Assembly (NCBI GenBank): GCA_019914945.1
Contig: CM034101.1
Coordinates: forward strand, 12,721,188-12,785,187
Direction of reading: 5' to 3'
DNA: 64,000 bases
Source: Typha latifolia
Taxonomy: Eukaryota > Streptophyta > Magnoliopsida > Poales > Typhaceae
Notes under the pieces: model-generated
What the model was told of the DNA's origin: nothing
Database searches by the model: none
What the model saw: the letters and a program-made list of their open reading frames with translations, nothing else
Translations under genes and position numbers: made by a program
Part shown: positions 49,601 to 61,600 of the stretch, one piece after another
Numbering within the stretch: the first letter of the stretch is position 1
How the letters are laid out: every line of letters starts with the position of its first letter

Positions 49601-52600
49601 CGAGTGATCCACAAACGACGAAAATCCCTCTTTTGCCTGCCTCTATCTCGATGAGAGGAAACCAAAGCTCTCATTTTCTGTTGAGTAATTGTTCGAGTAA
49701 GTCTTGAGGGACAATACATATATATGTTTATGTGTTTCTGTGTGAATAGATATTGTTCAGCTACAAATTATTTAACACTTTCTAACCATTTAATGCATGC
49801 CATGATCCATAAAAACTAATACTAAGGTGGAGAGACGAAGTCTGTTCACTTTTCACCTCGGTATGAGTATTTGCGAATCCCGAGGCACATTCAACGGCAA
49901 CAGCATTATAGCATTGTGCAAACTTCAAAGTTTTAGTGTGAAGTTTGTAGACTAGCCAATGTATATGTACTTGACCAATCAATAATATAACTTTCATTTC
50001 TGAGTTCTGATAAAGAGAGCAAATCTTATATTAAGGAACTGAATCACCATAGAATTCTCTGTTAAGTTCTCTATGTCTTTTGTTATATCCCTGATGTTAT
50101 ATCCAATGATTTCTTTCTTTCTTTATTCTTCACCCACTTTGCTGAATGATATCTCTTGATACCACTCAATCACTCATGAGATATTGTGCTCTATCTCTGA
50201 TCCATCAAAACATTAAGCACCAAATCTATAGCAATTGTTAACAAGATTTCTTCGATTTATTCATCTTTAATCCTAATGCATGTAGCTCACAAGTTCCTAC
50301 TGTTCCACTATTGACTTTGTTAATTTCTTCATTTGATCCATAGAATACAGGATGTGGCAGAATTACTTGGGATGATGGTTGAAGATCATAAACGCTTGCA
50401 ACCTAATGTTAAGACTTACGCGTAAGTACATTCCTTGTGTTTTTGCTAATTTTATTTGAAAATGGTGATGAATCAATGACATTTCAGATAGCTTTGCTGT
50501 ATGTGTGGCATAAAGTGGAGACTGAAATTAAACATTAGAACTGAAGGACAATCCTCCTTTTCATGCCTGTCTCTGCACACTACATCTCAGTTGTTTCAAA
50601 TTTACCCCAATTTCTATGGATGCCATATTGCTCCTTTTTGAGGCATTTGTGGTTTTCCTACTAATGGCTGAATATTTTATTTTAAATGAAATTTCTTTTA
50701 CTGTTTGGTTTCGTTATTAGGTTGGTACGGGAAGATTTACAAAATATGAAAATATGTTCATGAAGTATGGTCACTTTATAGTTCATACACTAGCCTGATT
50801 GTATCTCATGGATAACTGCTGCATTTTGGACTAGTATCTCAGTGGAGACTTATAATACATGTACTCTGAAATATAAAAATAAAGGTCAAATCTTTTTGTA
50901 GTGTCAATCTCTCTTTTAACATATCTTCTGATTTCAACTTGCATATTTACTTTTCAGGTTGTAGGTACCAAATTTCTCCTCTTTGTCCATTATTCAAGAT
51001 CGTCTTTATGAGTGATTTAATACTGTGCTTTTAGATAATGATTTTTTCTTTTGATCTTCAACTTCTGGTCAGGTTGTTAGTGGAATGTTTTACAAAATAT
51101 TGTGTCATTAAGGAAGCTATCCGTCATTTTCGAGCCCTTAGGAATATTCCTGGAGGGACAAAAGTTCTATATAATGAAGGGAACTTTGGCGATCCGCTTT
51201 CTCTTTATCTCCGAGCTTTATGCCGTGAAGGTATTGTTATTAACCATATGTCTAACTAAATTCGCCAAAGAATTATGAGAAAATGGATTATGAAATATTC
51301 TCAAGCAACATATTCCATGCATTTAGTACTCTATGAGTTTATCATGGATAAGAAATATTAACTATATAGAATGATGGTTTTATGCTCATGTTTGAATGAT
51401 TTATTTAGATGGAAGTCTTGCAATGTTCCTTGCATTTTTTATGGTTATTGATTAATGAATATCTTCTTGTCCACTAGAAACATTGAAACACCCAAACCTT
51501 TTTATACACGTGTATATTGTGTGGGTAAGTCCCCACATGCGGTGCATCACGTGATCTGTCAGTAATAGATTTCCACAAGGCACATAGAAATATAAGTTCA
51601 TACCATAAATAATCTCAAACAAATATGAGTCCGGCTACAAGTTCCACAGGCCACAATAAGCCTTCAAGATACACATCCAAAATGCAACTCTAATGTCCAA
51701 AATACAACGTCAATCATAACACCCTCGTAGGGGCTCAATACAACTAATAGAAATAGTCATAACTAGAATAAAAGGCAGCTACTCTTCGTTATCCGCACCT
51801 GCTTCCCTCAGCTCTGAAATGATGCCACCAAGAGGTGATGAGCACACAGCCCAGCGAGTAGAATCCATACAATCTAGAATAATGAAATCACAGGTGCATA
51901 TCCAATGCATGCCTATAGTTGCTAGCAATAAAAATACGCTTATTTGAATGACTTACCATAAGTTACTAAATCAATGCAAGCAATAAAGTTTACACGTCAC
52001 TATCCTGGAACATGCCAACTCTTAATCATATCAGGATAAGTCCACACAGGTATAAAGCCTGATACATTTATTCATACAAATCCTAATCATAGTATTTAAA
52101 TGTTATGCTTAGAAGTAAAAGAGTAGTTTAGTCATTTCATGCTCACCAAGGCATTAATTATGTTTTATCATAGCTCAACGAGCCACTCACCACACAATAT
52201 AGATATTCTCAAGAAAATCATCCATCATATAACCATCCATCATCTCATACATCGAGAAGGGATATATACACATTTAGCGGTAATGCCACCTAAATATGTA
52301 TGGCGACACTGTATGTGACCGGTTGTTTGTAGGCATCAGACTAAGGACCTCGGTCGTGGGCCCATATCTCACTATCTCTAAATCATCACTGCCCTTAGCG
52401 GGAGAATCAGGAGCCCTCAGCTCATCAATGGACGACCTAACCTTGTGTCGTCGGGCACCGCTAGAGATATATCTCTGCCTCACAATCATGTTATTATCAT
52501 CATAATCTAGTTCTGACTATGGAGTATAATTACCTGAATGCCACACAAGCTCTCGACCTTAGGTGTAGGCCACTAATAATATAGTCATATATGATACACT

Positions 52601-55600
52601 TTATGTTAATCTCGGGCTGAGCGAGTAGGGGCACTGCCTAGTCAGAACCTGACTACTAATGATAAGTGAAAGTGGTGCAGTGTATGTGACTGTACAAGTC
52701 ATGTCATAGTCATCATGGTTGTTACATTCTATATTCACAACAGATATTTATGCAAAGATTTATCATACATGATACATGTAGATCATTGTTACACTAATGC
52801 ATATGCTAACATTAACATTTTCATAACATCATGATGAGTAAACTATCAATAACTGCACATGTCAAGATATATTATGGTACACTAGATGCATGTATTAATA
52901 CTAACATTTTCTACAGTGTCATGGAAGGTATAATAGCTGCAACTATATTATTTTAGACTTGTATAAACTCTACTTGCCTGGGGGGTCTCCACAGTACTCT
53001 AATTCTCCTCAGCTAACCGGCTCCTCCGGAATCCCAGAATCCTCCTCACGCAGTGTCGATCCTATTAATTCACGCAAGTAAAGCCATACGTAAAGTTAGC
53101 GAATTAATAGAATTAATTACCTTATTAGAGAATTTAGGTTTATGCATATATATAAGTCAAGAGTCTCCTAGGGTGAGTTCTATGTCATCCTAAAATTCAC
53201 ACTATTCAGGTGATAATAATTTATCTTTAGGGGAGTGGTTAGGCTAATTAATCAGGTGGAATAGAGAAATGAGGCTATAGGGTCAAAATGACCCCAAATG
53301 GGCCTAGGGGGTGTTGGGTTAGCTCGAGCCCAACCCAATAGGGTAAGGGAGGCCTTGGTGGGCTGCAGTCCAATTGCAGCCCACAAGGTTAGCTGTGGTG
53401 GGCTAGGGGTCTAACCACAACCCACCAAGGATTTGATTGGTGGACTGCAGTCCACCCAAATCTTTGATTTAGTGTACTGTAGTCCACTAAAAGCTTGGGT
53501 TGGTGGGTTGCAGCCTGCAGCCCACCAAAAATCAGGATTGGGCTTAGTGGGCTGCGGTCTGAACCGCAGCCTACCAAGAGATGAGTGGGGGTTAGTTTAA
53601 CCCTCACCATCTCCTTCGAAGGAAGGAGATAGAGGGGGGAGAGGAAAGGGGCCCGGCGCTACCAGTGGCCCATGCCGCCGGCAGCCCGCCCTCGAGGTCG
53701 GGCGGCTGCGACCCTCACCGAAGAGGAGGATGACTAGTCGAAGCGAAGGGAAGGGGAAAGAGGAGGAGGAGGGCTTGGCTCGACGGCGGCGGGCATAACT
53801 CGAGCCGTGGTGGAGTCGTCGCCTGTCCTCCCCGCCTATGGGGGGGGATGGGGGTAGCTCGCCCTGCGGTGAGGTGCGCTCCATGGCCGACGGCCATGGA
53901 GGTCCCTCCTCCCAACGCTAAGGGCCAGAAGCCTGACTAGAGAGCCCCTCCCTTCCACAGGAGCTCTCGGACCGGCGGCTAGACGCAAAGTCGTCGGCTG
54001 CCGGGGATTCCGATGACGGTGAAGGGGAGGGGTTAATCTACTAAATTACGGGGGGTTAGGGGCTTACCATGGGTTCGTGCGCTTGGCTTTGTCGGCTCCG
54101 GGGCTTCGTCGGCTCTAGCGTCAGCAACCCGAGAGAGAGGAGAATGAGAAAGATATAGCGGGGTGGAGGGAGTAAAAGGGGTGGGGAGCGTCAGTGGCGT
54201 GCATGGCAGGGGAAGAAGAAGAAAAAAAGGAAAGGACGGGGTGGCAGGGCTGTGACACACGCGCTTAGCGCGTGCGTCGGGTTTTTTTATATATTAATTT
54301 TAGGGTGTTACAAACATCCTACTTGCACTTTGTATTTTTCATTATACTTTTAAGTCATCCTTCTAAAGCGTCTTTGTCAAAATATAGTTATTAAGATTTT
54401 GTGACTTTGCTTGTTTCGAAAGTAGTAGGAGTATTTCATGTTCCGTTGTGGGAACTGCAGAGGGAAGCAATTACTAAGTTCTCTCACATATAAACCTAGA
54501 AAAATAAAATTTATGGCCATATTTAATGGTCAATTTCAATTGTCTCACAGTATCCGACAAAATTCAAGCCAATCAAATTGATATGAAGGTAGCTACTAAC
54601 TAATGCCTCTGGAGGCATCTCATCATTCAACATTCAAAACATGGATGGCCGCGCCGGTCCGACACGGCAGTTTGTCGGTCAATATGCCATGTGGAGCCTT
54701 TTTCTTTTATTTTATTTTTCTATTTTTATCAATCATTATCAAATAAACTGATCAATTGACTATTAGATAAAATTGATGATGATGAGACTAAAATTGATAA
54801 TGATGATGGTGATGATGACGTGACTAAGTCTGGTGACAGTAATGATGGAGATGAGATATGCATCCCTGTTATACATTCTTATTAGAGAGATATTATTTTT
54901 ATAGAAAACTTGAGTCTTTGTAGGTAGTAGGACATTAGGAGAGGTGTACCTACAGAAATTTTCATCATTATTACTATCATATCAATCATACTCACAAGAG
55001 CCACAACACTCTTATTATACTTTATATCTATAATCTGCATTGTTTATGGTGTTCCTATTTGGTGTTGGTCATTTTCATATATGTTTAATATTTAGATTAT
55101 ATTATAAGAAAATTGTAAAATTCTTATTTGTATGAATACTATGTGAGATATTAGAACGAGTAATACGATTAGTGGATGAGTTTTAAAGAATATCGATAGT
55201 ATTTAATGCAACATTCTCGTATTATTCTTGTGCCAGCAAATGAAGTTTTTGGTCATCTTCATCATTTTACGTTCAACTAGATATTAGTTTTAATTATTGA
55301 ACTATTATCAATTAATATTATGTGTTCAATTTTATTATGGAGTGTTCAATTATTAATATTAGTTTTAATGAATGTATTCAATCATATTATGTGTTGAATA
55401 ATAATTATATTTAACTATTATTATTTTAAATAAAATAGATCATTTACAAAAATAATTTAAAGATAAAACACTATAATGTAGATTTTAATACATATATTTA
55501 AACCAAAAATTAAAGATTGATATACTGAAGATTAAAAAATATCTCTAAATATCTTAAAAAATTTATTAAAAATATTATAAATGCGTATCAGTGGCACGTA

Positions 55601-58600
55601 AAGGTGTGCCGATAGTTGCACTGCCATCGTTGATTCAAAATAGCAATAATTAGGAGAAACTAGATTGTTGGACTATTATTTCCAGAATAGAATTCTTTCT
55701 TAGTAGATTTCCCCCTCCGTTTGTAGTCCACTTCGTTCCTCAATGCATCTGAAGTCCTATGAGTGGATAGGAGTAAAAGTTTATTTATATTTGATTGGTA
55801 CTGAACACTGCAAAAAGAAGAATGCTACAATAGTGAAATCATTTTCAATTTGCCCCAAAATGGTCTAGTAAGTAGTAAATGGAGGCATTTGCACAAAAAA
55901 CATTTTAGTTTTCCAAATACGAAAAATAGGCCATTGTGCACATCTCATGTGTAAGTTGTGCATATTTTATTATAAAAAGATGTGTATTTAGCATAAAAAA
56001 TAAACGTATTCAGTTTTAAGAGTCCAATCTTATAATAACCAAAACCTAAGGATTTTTTTTTCTACAAATAGCTCGTAGTAGGTGAGATCCTAGAGGGACT
56101 CAACACTATGAAAGCTATTATGCACAAATGCAAAGACAAATTGTAGGTTATCAGACAATATGTAGATGGCAAGAGTGGTATTAATTGGTATTTTGGCATT
56201 CCCTGTTGGTTGATTTTTTCTAAATCAGTAATATAGTTTGTTCCGCATATTTCCTGCTTTATTTATCATACAAGAATTTCCAGTGATAATTTTGGGCTTC
56301 TTGTTTCTATGATTCCGTCAATTCCAGAATTTCTTTTCTATATAAATCAAGAGATAACTATTTGTCGCATGTAAGCTATTATTTGGGCAGATTTATTTGA
56401 TTAATCTTTCTAAAAGATTGTATCTTCAGCTCCTTAATATATGTAATTCACCTATTCAGGTTCCTGCGGAATAACTGTAACCATGCTGGCTTTTAAAACT
56501 TTTTCCCTTATTTATGTTGTAACTGCAATATTGTACTTAAGGATACTGAGTGCAGTCTGCAGTGTTGTTTTCTTCCATGTAATTTTCATTACATTTGTTG
56601 TAGTTCTTATCCTCTAATGTTAATGGTTCTTCTGTTTTTGTGAATTTAGTACTTCCCTGAATGGATATTTTTTTCCAATCAGGAAGAGCTGTTGAGTTGC
56701 TTGAAGCTTTGGAAGCAATGGCTGAAGATAATCAATGTATTGCGCCAAGAGCCATGATCTTTAGCAGAAAATATCGTACATTAGTGAGTTCATGGATAGA
56801 ACCCTTACAAGAGGAAGCTGATGTTGGTTTCGAAATAGATTATGTTGCAAGGTATGCCTATTAAGTATTAACTTAGACTAATTATCTCTTGGAGGTTGAA
56901 TTTCTGCTTCTTTTGTTGATTTGTTCATTGCTGCCTTTTAGCTATCACTTGTATGAAATATGAATATTTCTACAGTTCTACTTCTATGCTCCTGGATGAT
57001 CTATGGTTATGTTTGTGGTTTTATTTTTTTGTTTTTCCTAATATCTATGTTCCAATGGCTGTCTGGAATAGATAAAAGTTTAAAGTCCCGTTCATTTTAT
57101 TAGAATTTCATTACGTTCTTTTTGGCCATTGTGTTTTGAATTTTTGATGCTTAAGACTGCACTAATGCTGAACCCTTTATTAGATAAAAAACTTAATCAC
57201 CCTTGAGTTTCTGTGTTGACTAACAGAATATAAATAATTCTCCTGTGTATCTTTTCATCCTTTTTTTAAAGAATTTCCTTATCTTTTCTCTGGGACTCTG
57301 GAACATGCATATGTTAGATATCCTGTCTTTTGTCCAACAAGCATGTCAGACTTAATAGAGCATCTACAAATGTCGCTTCCATGAGTTATGGACAGAGAGG
57401 TACTATTTCAGCAATGGTGTGTTATTGGACTTAAAGGTAGCCAGACAGCCGTGATTAGAGGTGGTTGAATGGCTGGGATATCCTGATTGAAGAGCTGAGG
57501 ATCATTCAGTGAATGTTGTGAGCTGTTTTGGAGAAACTGTGATAGAGGTATAAATCTAGTTATTACTAAGTATTTCGGCCTATAGGGAAGTTAATTTTAG
57601 CACCTAGCAAAACAGTTTCTAAAAGTGAAATCTTCCCATCTTAAGAATGTCTTTCATTCTGTCTGGGATATATAGTTATGCAACAATTTAGGCAAGGCCG
57701 ACTGCCTAACCACTTATGCTAGTATGATACAGTATGTAATAATGCTACTAGGTGGAAGATATACAAGTGTGGTATATGTAAAATATGAAATAGTCCTTGT
57801 CTCACATTGTTCTCTTCTCATAGTTGCTATTTCATTAATTCCTCTAAAAACTTAAGCTATTCAATAACAAACCAACATAATATATCACGTCTTTAACACG
57901 GCCCCTAACGTGTGGCCCATAGCCCACCACACCATTAGAATAGAAACTTGAAAATAAGGAATAAAGACAGGCTGACAAGTTTTGTATAATATCTAGAAAA
58001 TTCGGTTTTAATACTATGTTAGATAACCGGTTGACCCAAAAACTGAAGCTGTTAAAAAATAGTTGTTTTTATCTTTTATATTCTTACACTTCCCTTACTT
58101 CTAAGCTTAGGATATTTTAAAAGACCCAAGAAGTGGACTTGACTTAAATGAGTGGATGTTTTTGTATTTAATTGACAAGGCAAGTCTGGTGGGATTTGAA
58201 CTCAGAAACTCTTCCTCGTGTTAACTCACCAGGCTCTAAAAGCTTATACTGTTAGGTAACGAACTAACAATGCATATCATGCCTTTAAGAATAATTATTG
58301 CAAAAGCACAATTTCACCGAAAGGGAGATTTTTCCGACCTTGTCTATATGTCATTCATGTAAATCTTTTGAAACAAATGAATACTATTGAATGTTATCCT
58401 GGTTATATTCCACCTATTGTCCCAAACACTAGAAAATTACTTCTTATTGAGAATGCTAAGCTAAGATATTGATGGGTATTTGTCTTTTTGAAACTCTTAT
58501 CTGTCATGGGTGCCCAAAATATTTCACTCTTATTACTTATCCTTCTCATGTGATTAGTGTTTCATAATACACTACTACCCTATGCTAGCTCTCTAGTTTT

Positions 58601-61600
58601 TCAATCTGCCTTGCTTTTTGAAGATAGATATATCAATGGATCTGCTTTTAACATTGAATGTCTTATTTAAGCTTCAACGATTCAACCTTCATTTCACACT
58701 TTATTTTACCATCTTCAATTGTTTCATTATTTCCTTCGTGTTTTTTTTAAGTCTTGGACTGACGTATATTATTCAACTCTGTTTATGCCATTGATTTCCT
58801 GCTTTCAATATGTTAAATTGGAATATTTTATTATTATTTTCTTTGCCTTTTTATGGATGTCCTTTTCTAAATCTTCCTCCCATTGGGCTTCATTGAATAC
58901 CAACATCATTTCTAGTAGTCTAGGACATTTTCTTCGTGTGTACTGGCTGGGGATGGTGACTGATGCAATTATATGGTGGTCCAGTTCACAGCCATATCAC
59001 TGAAGTTAGCAGGACTTACAGACAAGTTTTGGTTGCTCAGTAAAATCAAAGATACATATGAAACTAAGAAGTAAAAGAAGCACTTCAGCCCTAGTCAAGA
59101 GGGGACAGCAGAACTTTTCAGTTTGTTTTGTGTAGGTTCTCCTGAGTGGAGGACAACAATAAGTATCCAACTGGGGTAGTGGGCCAGTGACTGGACTTCC
59201 TAACCAATCCAAAGTCAATATCTAGCAAAACGTTCCTTAAAGAACCTGCACATTAGTCAAGATATTTTTTTGACCATTAGCGCAGTGGTGCAGTGAAAGA
59301 ATAATCTCATGATAAATCTACTATAATATTGTTATGTTCAGTCCTTCCTCTAACAATCTTTTGCTCACACTGGTATGTTTTTACATAAGTGCCCATTATA
59401 TAGGTATATAGCAGAAGGAGGTCTTACAGGAGAACGCAAGAGGTGGGTGCCACATAGGGGGAAAACCCCTTTGGATCCAGATGCTGTTGGGTTTGCTTAT
59501 TCAAATCCAATAGAAACTTCTTTCAAACAGCGCTGTTTAGAGGAATGGAAGATCTACCATCGGAAACTCCTGAAAACTTTGCGGAATGAAGGGCCTGCAA
59601 TTTTAGGTGATGTCTCAGAAACTGATGTCCTTAGAGTGGAGGAGAGATTGCGAAAAATTATTAAAGGGCCAGACCAGAATGCCTTGAAACCAAAAGCTGC
59701 TAGTAAAATGATAGTCTCGGAGTTAAAAGAAGAGCTTGATGCACAAGGCTTGCCTACAGATGGAACCAGACAAGTACTCTACCAACGAGTACAAAAAGCC
59801 AGAAGAATAAACCGTTCACGCGGCCGACCACTTTGGGTTCCTCCAGTGGAAGAGGAAGAAGAAGAGGTATACATTGACTGCAAATCTGTATGCTCCTGAT
59901 TTCTGAGTGCAAATCTATATACATTTTCTGCAAATATGCAAATCTGCAAATCTGTATGCTTCTAGTACTCCTTTTTTTTATTGTTGTCTTAGATTTCTTA
60001 ATTTGTATGACTCCTATATATAGCAATATTTGCAGGTTTGTTAGTCAGATCTAGATAAAACGTTTCCTTTGCTATTCTCTTCCTAGGTTGACGAAGAGTT
60101 AGATGAACTAGTATCAAGAATTAAGCTAGAAGATGGAAATACAGAGTTCTGGAAACGGCGTTTTCTGGGTGAAAGCTTATATGAAGTCCATGAAGAGGAT
60201 ATTGACACAGAAGATCCAGATCTTCCTGATATGCTGGATGATGTTGATTCTGTGGAAGATGCGGCAAAAGAAGCAGAGGAAGATGAGGTAGATGAGGAGG
60301 AGGAAGTTGTTGAACAAACAGAAAGTCAAAGTGGCGATATTAATAAGGAAAAAGAAGTTGAGAGAGCCAAGCCTCTTCAAATGATTGGAGTTCAACTATT
60401 GAAAGATTCGGAAGAAACAGCTACTTCTTCACGAAAATCGCGAAGAAAGGTGTCCCGAGCATCTATTGAGGTCTGTACTTACACAGTCAAAGTTTATTGA
60501 GTTGCATCTTAGTGATTTAACTTTTATACCTGATGTCCTAACATAATTTTTGTCTATAATGACTATACTTTCTATGGAAGACTTTTTGTACTCCTGATAT
60601 TTTTGTTTTCTCATGTAATCTATAATCAGTTTTCTTTGTGATGAATGACTTTTTGTGGATGAAAGGGTTATTGCAATACTCATAAAATTTTGCTATATGG
60701 CAATGCAGAGGCAGAGAAATTTCATCTGATTTTCTTCTCAAATTTAATAGCAAGTAGCCAATTACTACTGATTTCTAGTACTTGGTTACATTTGCTGTAG
60801 GTAAAAAGCTTTTCTGCTGATATTGTCTCCCATGTGGCAAGCCTACTACCTTGTAGATTGGTTGCTTCAATCCTTCAAGCATGCATGTATGTGCATGCAT
60901 TATATCAATCTGTTCACATCAATGATGGCCCTGCCGGCGCAATACCAGCATGTGGCACGAGGGGTGCCACACGGTATCCTTTCTTCTTGTGCGGAGAGTG
61001 TCATCGCTGTCGCTGTCACGTACCTCTCCACGGAAGAGAGTGTCTTTGCGAAACCGTCGTCTTTTCATCATCGTGCCTCCATCGTTTATGTGCCCTAGGT
61101 GAGAATGAAGAAGACGATGGCAAGGTTGTAATGAAAAGGATCCATAAACGGATCTAACTTAAGTAGCGGATGCCAATGTCTTCTTCATTGTCACCTAGTG
61201 CATGCGAAAGATGGAGAGGCACGATGACGAGCATGGCAACGAGGGCGACGGTGATGTCATGGTGGGAGTCTCCCTCTCCCTCTCTTGCATGGGGCTGGCC
61301 ATGGCCATCATTGGTTCACATATTTATTAGTTATGTAAAATGATATATGTATGCCTATCAGTCTATGTATCACTAATGAAAGGACACATGCATGTGCATG
61401 GAGAACGAAAAAAACCCAATAAATATACAAGTTATTTTAAATCATGAGAAGAATATTTTACAGATACAAGTCATCTTTTGTATTCTTATACCCAATTTTA
61501 TTACCTTTAAGAAAGTATTTGGCTTAGAAAGTTCTGTTAGAATTTGGAAAAGCAAAATTTGCTTGGTCTAACTTTTACTTTATTATGTCTACTTTTACAG

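Noticed and set aside
58719..59003. Hydrophobic 94-codon frame in PTAC3 intron 8
   Set aside because: T-rich intron sequence yields Phe/Leu/Ile runs. No domain was recognised and PTAC3 phase is already satisfied by exons 8 and 9.
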